Counted from the first letter of the stretch, positions 24,414 to 33,271 are shown. The stretch is DNA of 64,000 nt from Myxococcota bacterium (GCA_039030075.1 JBCCEW010000002.1:62001-126000); one strand, 5' to 3'. Numbers and translations are program-made. The notes: generated by a model not told the origin, from the letters alone.

Positions 24414-25780
24414 ATGCTGTCGGGCGGGGGGATTCTAGAGGCTGGGGGCGGGATTTCAACGAACGGCGCGCCCGGCTCGGGCACCGTGACCTCCACCGGC
24501 CGAGACGGCGGGGCGGACTCCCCATCCTCCCTCTCCAGCACGATCACGTACCGGTAGTGGCGTCCTGGGACGACCTCTCGGTCCAGGTGCTCGGAATCGC
24601 GGGTGGTCGCCGTCTCCTCTCCCCAAGGCCAGCTCGACCGCTCGATGCGGGCCCGGACGAACCCTTCGGCGGGTCGCGGATTCCACTGGAGCCGCACGCC
24701 GCCGGCACTGGCCGTGGCCAGCCATTCGTAGCCGAGGGATTCGGCGATCACGGGCTCCGAGGGGCGGCTCTCCAGGCCGTCCTGATCCACGGCCACCAGG
24801 GCGTAGGCGACGGTCTCTCCGGCACCGACCTCGGTGTCCAGGGCCTCCGTGGTCTGGGCTCCGACCGAGATCACGGGCTCGGGGCCTTCCTCGCCGCGCC
24901 AGCGGAGCAAGCGATAGAGCAGCAGGTCGCTCTCGACGTTCGGCTGCCAGCGCAGCGCGATCGTGCCCAGGCGCCGCTCGACGATCTCCAGACCCACGGG
25001 CGGCAGGGGCTCGGGTTTCGTGACCGCGCGGAGCACTTCGCTGGGCAGCCCGGTCTGGCCACCCAGGTTGCGGGACGACACGCGGTAGTAGAGGACGCGC
25101 AGGTTGCCGAGACCGGTGTCGAGCAGGTGGGTGTTGTGCCGTCCGTCGAGCTCGGTCACCAGCTGGAAGGGCCCATCGGGGCGCGGGCTGCGCTCGACCC
25201 GGTAACCCGACACGACGGGATCGTTGGAGGCCTCCCACACGAGGGGGATGGAGCGGGGTTGCCGGCTGTAGGCCCGCAGGTCGGTGGGCGGGGCCGGGAG
25301 CTCGGCCGTGGTGCCGACGGCGATCTCCGAGGCACGGGCGGCCACGCGCCCATCGTGGGCGTAGGAGCGGAGTCGGTAGTAGCGCGCGATGCCGTCGCCG
25401 AGCGGGCGGTCGGCTTCGCCTCGGTCGACCCAGGCCAAGACGCCGCGGTCGGTCAGGATCTCGCGCAGCAGGAAGGGACCGTCGGGGGCGTCGCTGCTCT
25501 CGACCAGATAGCCCGCGACATCCGGGCGCAGGACCGGGTCCCAGCGCAGCGGGATCTCCCGGTACTGGCCGCTCGTGCCGACGACGCTGCCCGGCGGCGG
25601 CAGATCGGCGGGGGGCTGGTAGAGCAGGGTGGGAGGCGGGTCCTCGAGCGACTCCTCGTCCTCCCAGCCGAACCAAGCGCCTGGGTCCCAAGAGAACGCT
25701 TCGGTGTCGAGGACCGGCGTCGCGCACCCCACCACGGCCAGGCACAGGAGCCCGGCGAATCCGCGCAGCCCGCCGCGCAC
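24404..25780 (-). CDS. Lipoprotein with fibronectin type III-like domains
   Basis: The GTG at 25780 overlaps the TAG stop of the TPR lipoprotein (TAGTG) and starts a signal with the lipobox LAVVGC, giving a 458-residue lipoprotein precursor. After a Trp/Pro-rich linker come about four Fn3-like repeats, each with a pattern such as IPLRWDPVLRPDVAGYLVE, IPLVWEASNDPVVSGYRVE, IALRWQPNVESDLLLYRLL and VRLQWNPRPAEGFVRARIE. These end in the YYRLRS or YALVAVD strands of the beta-sandwich. Such proteins mediate binding at the cell surface or periplasm. Its stop codon lies inside tRNA-Asn. It is the last gene of a coupled set with the cyclase and TPR protein. Confidence 0.82.
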   Translation of the reverse strand: MRGGLRGFAGLLCLAVVGCATPVLDTEAFSWDPGAWFGWEDEESLEDPPPTLLYQPPADLPPPGSVVGTSGQYREIPLRWDPVLRPDVAGYLVESSDAPDGPFLLREILTDRGVLAWVDRGEADRPLGDGIARYYRLRSYAHDGRVAARASEIAVGTTAELPAPPTDLRAYSRQPRSIPLVWEASNDPVVSGYRVERSPRPDGPFQLVTELDGRHNTHLLDTGLGNLRVLYYRVSSRNLGGQTGLPSEVLRAVTKPEPLPPVGLEIVERRLGTIALRWQPNVESDLLLYRLLRWRGEEGPEPVISVGAQTTEALDTEVGAGETVAYALVAVDQDGLESRPSEPVIAESLGYEWLATASAGGVRLQWNPRPAEGFVRARIERSSWPWGEETATTRDSEHLDREVVPGRHYRYVIVLEREDGESAPPSRPVEVTVPEPGAPFVEIPPPASRIPPPDSIPR

Positions 25781-26499
25781 TAACTGCCTGCTTCGGGTTG
25801 GGCCCGAATCCGTTCGAGGTTCGCGAGCTGGTCCTCGGCGCGCGCGATGTAGGCCTGGATGCGCTCGTTGCGCGGGTCCATCACCAGCGCGCGGCGCCAC
25901 AGGTCGAGCGCGGTCTCGAGCTCCTCGTCGCGGAACGCCAGGCGGCCGGCTTCGACCAGCGATTCGACCTGGGCCGCCTGGGTATCGCCGATGCGCTCAC
26001 GACGCCGTCGGCGGTCTTCCGCGATGTCGGCGCGCAGCTGGCGCTGCTCGCTGAGGTAGCTCGTCTCGAAGGGGTCGAGCTTGCGCAGCCGCTCGAGCGT
26101 GGCCCGTGCATTGCCCAGGTCGCCTCGGCCGCGCACCTGGCGGAAGGTCTCGAGGAGGGCCGTGCGCTGTCGCTCGACTTCGCGCGCCAGCCCTTGCACG
26201 TGGGCGAGGGTGGCGGTGTCGTCGGGTCGCAGCGCAAGCGCGAGTCGGTAGTCGAGCAGTGCTTCGGCGAGACGTCCCTCCGCTTCGAGCGTGCGCGCAC
26301 GTTCGAGGTAGCCGTCGGTGAGCTCGGTGCGTTCGGCCTCGACGGCTGCGATGCGGTCCGCGAATGCGACCGGATCGGTGGTCCGCCAATGATCGAGCGC
26401 GCCCGCGAGGTCACCTTCGCGGACCATGCGTTCCCCGATGTCCGGGGGCGACGCGCAGGCGAGCGTCGATAGCAGGCAACCCCACGCCAGTCGCTTCAT
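25780..26499 (-). CDS. TPR-like lipoprotein
   Basis: A 239-residue lipoprotein. The N terminus MKRLAWGCLLSTLACASPP has a signal peptide with a lipobox at LAC. The rest is helical repeats of the TPR type, e.g. EAEGRLAEALLDYRLALALRPDD and EELETALDLWRRALVMDPRN, separated by coiled-coil-like Arg/Glu-rich helices. TPR lipoproteins usually scaffold protein complexes at a membrane. Its ATG overlaps the stop of the adenylate cyclase gene (ATGA), and its own stop overlaps the Fn3 lipoprotein start. The open frame upstream of 26499 is cyclase antisense-frame sequence and was excluded. Confidence 0.83.
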   Translation of the reverse strand: MKRLAWGCLLSTLACASPPDIGERMVREGDLAGALDHWRTTDPVAFADRIAAVEAERTELTDGYLERARTLEAEGRLAEALLDYRLALALRPDDTATLAHVQGLAREVERQRTALLETFRQVRGRGDLGNARATLERLRKLDPFETSYLSEQRQLRADIAEDRRRRRERIGDTQAAQVESLVEAGRLAFRDEELETALDLWRRALVMDPRNERIQAYIARAEDQLANLERIRAQPEAGS

Positions 26500-27941
26500 G
26501 CGCGCGCGACCCGGCTCTCGGTGCCGGTGCTGCGCAAGGGAGTCAGCTCGACCGAGTAGACGTGCACCGGCTCTTCGCGCCCCGAGAGCTGGCGCTCGCC
26601 TTCGAACCGCAGGCGGGCGGCGCCGCGCACGGCGCGCTGAACGGCCTCGGACACCAGGATCTCTCCGGGGCGGGCCAGCTTTTCCAGGCGGTGGGCGACG
26701 TTCACGGCGTCGCCGATGGCGGTGAAGTCGGTGCGGCGGTCGGAGCCGATGTTGCCGACGACCACGCTGCCCGAGTGGATCCCGATGCCGATCGACATCG
26801 GCACCCGGGCGTCGTCGGGCGTGGCGGCGAGCTGAAGGTTGCGGCGCTCGACCGCCCGCGCGATCTCGATCGCCGCGGTCACCGCCCGCAGCGAGTGGTC
26901 GGCCTGGGGGACGGGCGCGCCGAAATACGCCATCACCGAGTCGCCGATGAACTTGTCGATGGTGCCGCCGGCGCCCAGGATGATGTCCGAGATCAGCTGG
27001 AAGCACTCGTTCAGGAGGCCGACGACCTGGTGGGCCGCCATGCCTTCCGAGAGGCGCGTGAACTGGCGGATGTCGACGAAGAGGATCGTGACGTCGCGCT
27101 CGGTGCCGGCCTTCTTCTGGTCGGCGTCGCTCTGCAGCAGCTGGTCGAGGACGTAGTCGTCGACGTAGCGACCGAAGGCCTGCTGGATCTTCTGCTTCTG
27201 CTCGAGCGAGTCGCCCATCTCGTTGAAGGCGCGCGTCAGCTCCCCGACCTCGTCGCGCGAAGTCGGCGGGACGCGCACCGTGACGTCACCGGCGGCGAGT
27301 CGTTCGACGCCGACGCGGAGTCGACGCAGGGGCCCGACCAGCAGCGCGACGAAGCCCGTGCCGGCGAGCACGCCGACGACGACCACCACCACCGCGACCG
27401 CCGCGAGCTGTTGGGTGTTGCTGGCGACGACGGGGTCCACGAGCACCTGCAGGTCGAACTCGACCTGCGCCTCGCCGATCCGGACGTCGCTGTAGAGCAC
27501 GGGCGCCGCCACCGAAAGGCGTCGCCCACTGCGCCCGATCGCCATGAGTTCGCCGGCGGCCAGGTCCGTCGCGCGGGGTTCGCCCGGTGAGCCGCGCTCG
27601 GCGGGGTCGCGCGAGGCGACGACCGAGCCGTCGCGGCCCAGCAGCCGGACTGCGATCACGCCTTCGCTGTCCGAGACCTCCTGGATCAGTCGTTCCAGGG
27701 ACAACTCGGGGTCGAAGTCACCGCCTCCGGTGTCGAGCAGGGGCTCCTTCGCGGCGCCGGCGAGGCTCGACGCCAACGCCCGTCCCCGCTTCTCGACCTC
27801 GGCTTCGAGCGCTTGGCGTTCGTGTTGCGTCGCCAGGACCGCGAGCCCGACACAGGCCGTCACCAGCAGCGCAACGACCAGAGCACTGAACTTGACCTGT
27901 AGCGATCGCAAGAGGGGGCCTCTGCGGTGGCGGGGGTTCAC
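26496..27941 (-). CDS. Membrane class III adenylate cyclase with HAMP domain
   Basis: A 481-residue sensor cyclase. It has a transmembrane helix at about 17-37, an extracytoplasmic domain (about 38-178), a second helix (about 180-205), a HAMP linker (PLRRLRVGVERLAAGD through DEVGELTRAFNEMGDSL), then the cyclase catalytic domain. Metal-binding Asp residues lie in LFVDIRQFT and KFIGDSVMAYFG. The adenine-selecting Lys is in DKFIGD and the Asp in RTDFTAIGD, so it should make cAMP rather than cGMP. GDAVNVAHRLE supplies the transition-state Asn and Arg. The GTG at 27941 gives a short basic N terminus before helix 1. It lies 83 bases after greA and overlaps the TPR lipoprotein start. Confidence 0.9.
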   Translation of the reverse strand: MNPRHRRGPLLRSLQVKFSALVVALLVTACVGLAVLATQHERQALEAEVEKRGRALASSLAGAAKEPLLDTGGGDFDPELSLERLIQEVSDSEGVIAVRLLGRDGSVVASRDPAERGSPGEPRATDLAAGELMAIGRSGRRLSVAAPVLYSDVRIGEAQVEFDLQVLVDPVVASNTQQLAAVAVVVVVVGVLAGTGFVALLVGPLRRLRVGVERLAAGDVTVRVPPTSRDEVGELTRAFNEMGDSLEQKQKIQQAFGRYVDDYVLDQLLQSDADQKKAGTERDVTILFVDIRQFTRLSEGMAAHQVVGLLNECFQLISDIILGAGGTIDKFIGDSVMAYFGAPVPQADHSLRAVTAAIEIARAVERRNLQLAATPDDARVPMSIGIGIHSGSVVVGNIGSDRRTDFTAIGDAVNVAHRLEKLARPGEILVSEAVQRAVRGAARLRFEGERQLSGREEPVHVYSVELTPLRSTGTESRVARA

Positions 27942-28024
27942 CGCGCAATCGAATAGGGCCGCCGCCTTCCCGCGGGATGATATCCGAGGTGCTGGGTCGG
28001 GGTCGACCGGCCCAGGGAGCCGCT

Positions 28025-28510
28025 TCAGTCGATCGGCTCGAAGCGGATGTCCCGCACCTCGAACTCGCGGGTCCCCTTGGGTACACGCACCGTCACCGCG
28101 TCGTCGATGCCCTTGCCCAGCAGGGCGCGGGCGATCGGCGAAGCGATCGAGAGCTTGCCGATCGAGATGTCGGACTCGTCCTCGCCGACGAGGGTGTATT
28201 TCACCTCTTCGTCGGTCTCGACGTCGAGGAGGGTCACCGTCACCCCGAAACGGACCGCGTCGGGCGGCGGGCCGCTCATGTCGATCACCTGGGCCCGGGC
28301 GAGCTTGTCCTCGAGCATCAGGATGCGCCCCTCGATGTGGCTCTGGCGCTCCTTCGCGGCATGGAACTCGGCGTTCTCGGAGATGTCGCCATGGGCCCGA
28401 GCGACCTCGATCTCCTTGACGATCGTCGGGCGCTGCACCGTCTTGAGGTCCTGGAGATCGGCCTCGAGCTTCGCGTAGCCCTGGGGCGTCATCGGGACGC
28501 GGTCGGACAT
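28025..28510 (-). CDS. greA: Transcription elongation factor GreA
   Basis: GreA rescues backtracked RNA polymerase by stimulating transcript cleavage. The 161-residue protein has the N-terminal coiled coil (MTPQGYAKLEADLQDLK) with the functional tip HGDISENAEFHAAKERQ. The C-terminal FKBP-like domain has VTVTLLDVETDEEVKYTLVG and SPIARALLGKGIDDAVTV. The ATG at 28510 is preceded by a strong GGAGGAG Shine-Dalgarno. It is the first gene of a minus-strand run that continues with the adenylate cyclase after 83 bases. Confidence 0.96.
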   Translation of the reverse strand: MSDRVPMTPQGYAKLEADLQDLKTVQRPTIVKEIEVARAHGDISENAEFHAAKERQSHIEGRILMLEDKLARAQVIDMSGPPPDAVRFGVTVTLLDVETDEEVKYTLVGEDESDISIGKLSIASPIARALLGKGIDDAVTVRVPKGTREFEVRDIRFEPID

Positions 28511-28857
28511 GGCTCCTCCAGATGCGGCGGGCCGATTCCGGCACGCGGCGCGCGGACCCCTCGGGCTGGGCGGTCCTTGGGGCAGCCGCGATCCGCGCAG
28601 CGGGCCGCCGGCGCGAGGCCAAGGCCCACCTGGCAGGCGGATCGGCCTACACTGGCCCCAAAACGACTCCGACGCCCAGGGAGGGCGCCGACTTCGGGAG
28701 GCTACCGAGCACCCGGAGGCTGTCAACGCGCCTTTCGCCCCCGGTCACGGCCGAGAGTGTCTGGAAAATCGATGGAAAACCCCTTCGAGCTGCGGATTCG
28801 TCGCGGGCCGACCCGGGCCGGCTGGCCGGCTCCTCTGCCCCGGCGGGCAGGCGCGTC
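28511..28857 (+). other. Divergent intergenic region, no gene seen
   Basis: About 350 bases between the divergent greA and CPBP-protease genes. The plus frame is open back to 28522, but that stretch is Arg/Pro-rich, lacks a ribosome site and resembles no protein, so it is treated as non-coding. It must contain the promoters for both flanking genes. No confident -35/-10 pair or terminator could be picked by eye. Confidence 0.4.
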
Positions 28858-29466
28858 ATGAGCGAAGTCGCAGACCGGGCGCCGTCCGACCGCATCCCCT
28901 GGATCCCCTGGGCGATCGCCTTCTACGGGCTGCTCGGAGCGGCAGCGCTCCTGTGGAACGGCTGGTCGGGGCGCCCCTGGGCCTTCGCCGACCGGCTCGC
29001 CGAAGCCCGCGGGGTGGCCTGGGGCAGCGATCTCGCCCTGGGGCTCTGCGCCGCGGGTGCGGTGATCGTGGCGTCCAACCTGTGGACCCAGCACACCGAG
29101 GGGGGCCGACGACTGGCCCACGAGCTCGGGCAGCTGCTGGGGCCGCTGCGCTGGCGCGACTGTCTGGTCTTGGCGGCGCTCAGTGGCTTCGCCGAGGAGG
29201 CGTTCTTTCGCGGGGCGGTGCAGCCGCGGGTCGGTTGGATCCTGGCGACGCTGCTGTTCGCCGCCGCCCATTTCGTGCCCGGGCGCTCCCTCGGCCTGTG
29301 GTCGGTCTTCGCGCTGCTCGCCGGTGGGCTGCTCGGCGCCCTGTTCGTAGCCACGGGCAACCTGCTGGCGCCGATCGTGGCCCACGCCGCGATCAATGCC
29401 GTGAACCTGCGGATGATCAGTACGCGCTTCGGTGGCGGGTTCGAGGACGATCCGGCGCCGGAGTAG
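28858..29466 (+). CDS. CPBP-family intramembrane metalloprotease
   Basis: A 202-residue membrane protein of the CPBP (Abi/CAAX protease-like) family. Conserved motif 1 reads GFAEEAFFRGAVQP (EExxxR type), motif 2 is LFAAAHFVPGRS with the conserved His, and the last helix has NLLAPIVAHAAINAVN with the third His/Asn motif. The family cleaves within membranes and includes CAAX prenyl proteases and bacteriocin-immunity proteins; the bacterial role here is unknown. The ATG at 28858 gives a short polar N terminus before helix 1. It ends one base before the RidA stop (convergent). Confidence 0.85.
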   Translation: MSEVADRAPSDRIPWIPWAIAFYGLLGAAALLWNGWSGRPWAFADRLAEARGVAWGSDLALGLCAAGAVIVASNLWTQHTEGGRRLAHELGQLLGPLRWRDCLVLAALSGFAEEAFFRGAVQPRVGWILATLLFAAAHFVPGRSLGLWSVFALLAGGLLGALFVATGNLLAPIVAHAAINAVNLRMISTRFGGGFEDDPAPE

Positions 29467-29847
29467 TCAGCGCACCCGCGCGATCGCGTCGATTTCGACC
29501 TCGACACCGAGGGGCAGCGCGGCCACCTGCACGGTCGCCCGCGCGGGCGCCGGTTCCGACGCGAAGTGCTTGGCGTAGACCGCGTTCACCCGGGCGAAGA
29601 GCGCGAGGTCGGTCACGTAGACCGTGGTTTTCACGACGTGGGCGAAGTCCGAGCCGGCGGCTTCGAGCACCGCCGCCAGGTTGGCGAGCACCTGCTCGGT
29701 CTGGGCCTCGATCTCCCCTTCGACCTTCTCACCCGTCGCCGGGTCGAGCGGGATCTGCCCCGATGCGTAGACCCAGCCGTCCTGGATGACGGCCTGGCTG
29801 TAGGGGCCGACCGGCGCCGGGGCCCGGTCGCTGCGCACTTCCTGCAA
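29467..29847 (-). CDS. ridA: RidA-family enamine/imine deaminase
   Basis: RidA hydrolyses reactive 2-aminoacrylate-type intermediates made by PLP enzymes. The 126-residue protein has GPYSQAVIQDGWVYASGQIP, a NLAAVLEAAGSDFAHVVKTTVYV segment, the family Arg in PARATVQVAALPLG, and the final VEIDAIA strand. A TTG at 29847 is the likely start because GGGGAG lies seven bases upstream; GTG 29838 would remove three residues. It sits 19 bases after the small acidic protein on the same strand. Confidence 0.93.
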   Translation of the reverse strand: MQEVRSDRAPAPVGPYSQAVIQDGWVYASGQIPLDPATGEKVEGEIEAQTEQVLANLAAVLEAAGSDFAHVVKTTVYVTDLALFARVNAVYAKHFASEPAPARATVQVAALPLGVEVEIDAIARVR

Positions 29848-29866
29848 CGTGGGGCTCCCCTGCGAG

Positions 29867-30202
29867 CTAGGCGTCGTAGTCTTCGGGGTCGACGATCAGG
29901 CGGTCTTCGAGGACGCGCAGCAGGTAGCCGAGGAGCAGCAGGTTCGGAAGGCGCTTCTCCGTCGCGGCATCGATGGGAAGGCCTTCGGCGAAGTCCGTCG
30001 CGTAGCGCCCGAAGAACTCGAGCGTGTCGACGGGAACGTTCTTGTCGACGAGCTCGTTCAGCTCTTCGAGCGAAAGCTCGTTCAACACCTCGACGAGTTC
30101 CCACGCGAGCTCTTCGCGGGTGAGCTCGCCTTCTTCTTCATTTTCCTCGAGGCCGTCGAAGAAGGCGGGGTCGAAGCGGATCGGGTTTCGCGGGTCGTTC
30201 AT
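29867..30202 (-). CDS. Small acidic protein of unknown function
   Basis: A 111-residue protein that I do not recognise. It starts MNDPRNPIRFDPAFFDG and is strongly acidic in the first half, with a run of Glu around residue 20 and helices such as LAWELVEVLNELSLEELNELVD. It ends LLLLGYLLRVLEDRLIVDPEDYDA. There is no signal peptide or membrane helix, so it is probably cytosolic and helical. It lies upstream of ridA on the same strand with 19 bases between them, suggesting co-transcription. A candidate promoter is about 140 bases upstream of its ATG. Confidence 0.65.
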   Translation of the reverse strand: MNDPRNPIRFDPAFFDGLEENEEEGELTREELAWELVEVLNELSLEELNELVDKNVPVDTLEFFGRYATDFAEGLPIDAATEKRLPNLLLLGYLLRVLEDRLIVDPEDYDA

Positions 30203-30528
30203 GTGGCGTCTCGCGGAGCCGCAGCGCGGCGAAGAACCCGACAGCCCGCGGGTCGCTCCACGTCGAAAGGTTCCGGGTGGGGGCGGTGTCTCCGACGGCG
30301 CTTCCTGCGCGCAACGGCCTGACTCCGCGAATTCGCCGAGCATCGTGACAGCGGCGTAGTGGCGTGTCAATGCACGCCTCCGTCGCCATGGCAGTCGATG
30401 CCGGTCTCCACTCCCGCGACTTCACTCGCGAATTCGGGGCGGCTACCGCGGGAGTTGCCGGTGCGCTGCGGGCCCACGGGTGCGCGCGCTACGACACGAG
30501 ATCGGCCGTTTCGTGCGGGGCGAACGCG
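30203..30528 (-). other. Intergenic region with a candidate promoter
   Basis: About 326 bases between the small acidic protein gene and the downstream end of the bifunctional nuclease gene, both minus strand. No protein-like frame was found on either strand. The only recognisable element is the candidate promoter at 30342-30370. Two short GCGAATTCG stretches occur (near 30327 and 30428), but no clear hairpin terminator follows the nuclease gene. Confidence 0.35.
30342..30370 (-). promoter_or_regulatory. Possible sigma-70-type promoter for the small acidic protein/ridA
   Basis: On the minus strand a perfect TTGACA (30370-30365) is followed after 17 bases by CACGAT (30347-30342), a weak -10 with three of six matches. 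It points toward the acidic protein gene about 140 bases downstream. The perfect -35 at correct spacing makes it worth recording, but it is unproven. Confidence 0.3.
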
Positions 30529-30945
30529 CTAGATCGCTTCCGCGCTGTCGTTCTCGCCTTCGCCGCCGCCCTCGGCGAAGAGGTGTTCGCGCACGTAGAT
30601 CGGCGCGCCGGTGCGCAGTGCGATGGCGATGGCATCGCTCGGACGGGCGTCGATGTCGACGGGGCCGTCGCTGCGTCGCAGTGTGAGCGTGGCGTAGTAG
30701 GTGCCCGATCGGAGTTCGGTGACCGCGACGCGTTCGACTTCCCCCGAGAGTCCCTCGATCAAGCTCTGGGCGAGGTCGTGACTGTTCGGACGCGGCGCCT
30801 CGTGCTCGGCCATGTGCACACCGATCGAATGCGCCTCGGCGCTCCCGATCCAGATCGGCAGCCAGCGTTCGCCCGCGAGCTCTTCGAGCACGACGACCGG
30901 ACTCGAGTTGGCGTCGAGCCCGACGTGTTCGACCCGCACGCGCAC
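30529..30945 (-). CDS. Bifunctional nuclease (BFN/DUF151) domain protein
   Basis: A 138-residue BFN-family domain: [62 protein letters not shown] and [22 protein letters not shown] are all family blocks. The last contains the conserved [11 protein letters not shown]-type motif. Members have RNase/DNase activity in plants and a related domain in bacteria. The earliest canonical start is the GTG at 30945. However, the same frame continues upstream for about 39 codons without a canonical start and encodes a convincing lipoprotein signal (see 30946-31062), so the true protein may be an exported lipoprotein. Confidence 0.82.
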   Translation of the reverse strand: MRVRVEHVGLDANSSPVVVLEELAGERWLPIWIGSAEAHSIGVHMAEHEAPRPNSHDLAQSLIEGLSGEVERVAVTELRSGTYYATLTLRRSDGPVDIDARPSDAIAIALRTGAPIYVREHLFAEGGGEGENDSAEAI

Positions 30946-31062
30946 GTCGTCGTGGTGGGAGGAGGCGTCGACGTGGTCGCACGCGACGCCGAAGAGCAGC
31001 GCCAGACACGCAATGCCGAGCAGCGTGCGCGCCTGCGTCGTCGAGGGGGTGGGGCGGGCGAT
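30946..31062 (-). other. Apparent lipoprotein signal upstream of the nuclease, no canonical start codon
   Basis: In frame with the nuclease, codons from 31062 encode a basic/polar n-region ([11 protein letters not shown]), a hydrophobic stretch [15 protein letters not shown] ending in a lipobox Cys, then [11 protein letters not shown] and the nuclease. No ATG, GTG or TTG occurs between the PEP-CTERM stop (TGA, 31068-31066) and the GTG at 30945. An ATC at 31062 has GGAG seven bases upstream, ideal Shine-Dalgarno spacing. Either a rare ATC start is used, the sequence carries an error, or the signal is a relic. Confidence 0.5.
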
Positions 31063-31065
31063 GGG

Positions 31066-31620
31066 TCAGCTCCGGCGGCGGCGCGCGGCGAGGGAGAGGA
31101 GGCCGAAGGCCAGGAGAGACGCGGTGCCTGGTTCCGGGACGATCGTCGCGCTCGCCGATTGGTTCGCCGCCCCGAAGAAGGCGTCGCCGTCGACCGTCGA
31201 GATGTTCAGGTCCCCGACCGCATCGAAGATCAACGTCACGATGGCCTGCCGGGGGCCCCCGTCCTCGGGCGGCGGGCTTCCCAGGTTGGGCGAGATCTGG
31301 TCGACCACGCGGCACACGGTGGACGTGATGCAGGTGCCCTGGTTGGCACCCACGGACCAGTTCGCCGTTCCCCCGAACGAGGTCAGCTGGGGCGTCGACA
31401 CGATCTGGATGTTCGACACCGGGCCGGTGATCAGGAGATCGACGAGGGCCGTACTCGCCGTCGCTCCCCCGGAGTCGAGATCGACGGCAATCGTGACGAT
31501 CTCGCCGGTGTTGTAGGTCGCCTTGTCCGTCGAGATGGCGATCGTCGCCGCCATCGCCGGCGACGTCATGCAGACGGCCAGGCCCATTCCGCAGAGCAAG
31601 ATCCACGTGCGCGGAAGCAT
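31066..31620 (-). CDS. PEP-CTERM exported protein
   Basis: A 184-residue precursor with a signal peptide (h-region [12 protein letters not shown], cleavage near PAMAA), a beta-rich cohesin/Big-like middle domain ([20 protein letters not shown]) and a C-terminal PEP-CTERM sorting tail. The tail is [19 protein letters not shown] followed by RRRRS. PEP-CTERM proteins are cut by an exosortase at the inner membrane and delivered to the surface or matrix; no exosortase is in this window. Two Cys (CITSTVC) could form a disulfide. ATG 31620 is preceded by GGGAGG. It is directly upstream of the nuclease in the same frame. Confidence 0.9.
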   Translation of the reverse strand: MLPRTWILLCGMGLAVCMTSPAMAATIAISTDKATYNTGEIVTIAVDLDSGGATASTALVDLLITGPVSNIQIVSTPQLTSFGGTANWSVGANQGTCITSTVCRVVDQISPNLGSPPPEDGGPRQAIVTLIFDAVGDLNISTVDGDAFFGAANQSASATIVPEPGTASLLAFGLLSLAARRRRS

Positions 31621-31813
31621 AGGAACCCTCCCAGGGGCCCCTTCCCAGAGCACGCCGTCAGCATACCCCAAGCGTGGGGGGCTTTGCGCCCGTTCCCGCT
31701 TCGCCCCCCGCGCAAGCCCCCGAACGGTCACGGCATCCGGACCTTCCGGGACGCCCGACGGGGGTCGAGTATGCTGAGCGCCCGCGCGGCGACGCGCCCG
31801 GAGGAGAGCGGAG

Positions 31814-33271
31814 ATGGCGACCGACTATCAGATCGTGGATGCGGGGGATGTCGCGCGCTGGGACGAGACTGCCGACGTCGTCGTCGTCGGCATGGGAGCG
31901 GCCGGCTCGACTGCGTCGATCACCGCGCGGGAGGCTGGCGCCGAGGTGCTGGTCCTCGATCGGGCGAGCGGGCCCGGCGGCACCACGCTCAACGCGGCGG
32001 GCCATCTCTATCTGGGCGGCGGGACCCGCGTGCAGCGCGCCGTCGGCGTCGAGGACAGCGTCGAGGACATGTTCCAGTACCTGTTGTCGGTGACGCCCGA
32101 GCCCGACGAGGCGAAGATCCGCCTCTACTGCGAAGAGAGCGTGGCCCACTTCGATTGGCTGGTGGAGCGCGGCGTGCCCTTCAACGACACGATCCACAAG
32201 CAGAAGACCGTCGTGCAGTTCACCGACGAGTGTCTGATCGAGTCGGGGAACGAGGCCGCCTGGCCGTTCCGCGAGAAGGCGAAGCCCAGCATCCGCGGCC
32301 ACAAGGTGGCGATGCCCGGCGAGGCGGGTGGCGGCAAGCTGATCGAGAAGCTGGTGGCCCACGCGGAAGGCCTCGGCGTGCGGATCGCCTACGACCACGG
32401 CGTCACCGCCCTGGTGCGCGACGGCGCGCGCATCGTCGGCGTCCGCGCCAAGAGCTTCGACGGCGAGAAACACGTACGCGCGCGGCAGGCGGTCGTGCTG
32501 GCCGCCGGCCAGTTCGGCATGAACGAAGAGCTCATCAAGGAGCACTGCCGGCTGCTCGGCGACGACCGCATCACGAAGCAGGGCAGCACCTTCGACGACG
32601 GCGCGGGTCACCTGCTGGGCGAGGCGGCCGGAGGCGTACTCGACCACATGGACGGCGCGCTGATCACCACGCCCTTCTACCCGCCCGAGCAGAACCTGTT
32701 CGGGATCATGGTGAACCAGCACGGCAAGCGCTTCATCAACGAGGACGTCTACCACTCGAAATCGTCGATCGCGTGCCTCGACCAGCCCGAGGGCATCGTC
32801 TACCTGATCGGCGACGGCTCCTTCCTCGAGCGTCCGCTGTTCCGCTGGCAGGACTTCGTCGATGCGTGGGAGACGATCGAAGAGATGGAGAAGGACCTCG
32901 GCATACCCGAGGGCGTGCTGCAGAAGACGATCGCCGACTACAACGAGTACGCGCGCAGCGGCGACGACCGCGAGTTCCACAAGGCGGCGAAGTGGATGAA
33001 GCCGATCGAGACGGCGCCCTTCGCGGCCCTCGACCTCCGCATCGGTCACGCCCAGTACGCGGGCTTCCCGCTCGGCGGACTGCGCGTGTCGATCGACGCC
33101 GAGGTGCTGCGCGAGGACGGCAGTGCGATCGAGGGGCTCTTCGCCGCCGGCGGGTGTGCGTCGAACATCGCCCAGGACGGGGCCGGCTATTCGAGCGGGA
33201 CCTGCATCGGCGAGGCGACCTTCTTCGGCCGCCGGGCCGGCGTGAAGGCGGCGTCGCTCGCGAAGGTCTGA
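31814..33271 (+). CDS. FAD-dependent oxidoreductase, fumarate reductase/ketosteroid dehydrogenase type
   Basis: A 485-residue flavoprotein. The FAD-binding Rossmann motif is [22 protein letters not shown] (GxGxxG) with [19 protein letters not shown] for the second FAD contact. The substrate-domain block [20 protein letters not shown] resembles the fumarate reductase/3-ketosteroid-1-dehydrogenase family, and the C terminus has [23 protein letters not shown]. Likely chemistry is dehydrogenation or reduction next to a carbonyl. No signal peptide or heme domain is present, so it is cytosolic. It is divergent from the PEP-CTERM gene with 193 bases between, in which I see nothing definite. Confidence 0.85.
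   Translation: MATDYQIVDAGDVARWDETADVVVVGMGAAGSTASITAREAGAEVLVLDRASGPGGTTLNAAGHLYLGGGTRVQRAVGVEDSVEDMFQYLLSVTPEPDEAKIRLYCEESVAHFDWLVERGVPFNDTIHKQKTVVQFTDECLIESGNEAAWPFREKAKPSIRGHKVAMPGEAGGGKLIEKLVAHAEGLGVRIAYDHGVTALVRDGARIVGVRAKSFDGEKHVRARQAVVLAAGQFGMNEELIKEHCRLLGDDRITKQGSTFDDGAGHLLGEAAGGVLDHMDGALITTPFYPPEQNLFGIMVNQHGKRFINEDVYHSKSSIACLDQPEGIVYLIGDGSFLERPLFRWQDFVDAWETIEEMEKDLGIPEGVLQKTIADYNEYARSGDDREFHKAAKWMKPIETAPFAALDLRIGHAQYAGFPLGGLRVSIDAEVLREDGSAIEGLFAAGGCASNIAQDGAGYSSGTCIGEATFFGRRAGVKAASLAKV

Noticed and set aside
28522-28857. Extended start of the CPBP protease at 28522
   Set aside because: The extra 112 residues are Arg/Pro-rich with no domain, no ribosome site and would consume the greA promoter region; ATG 28858 is better.
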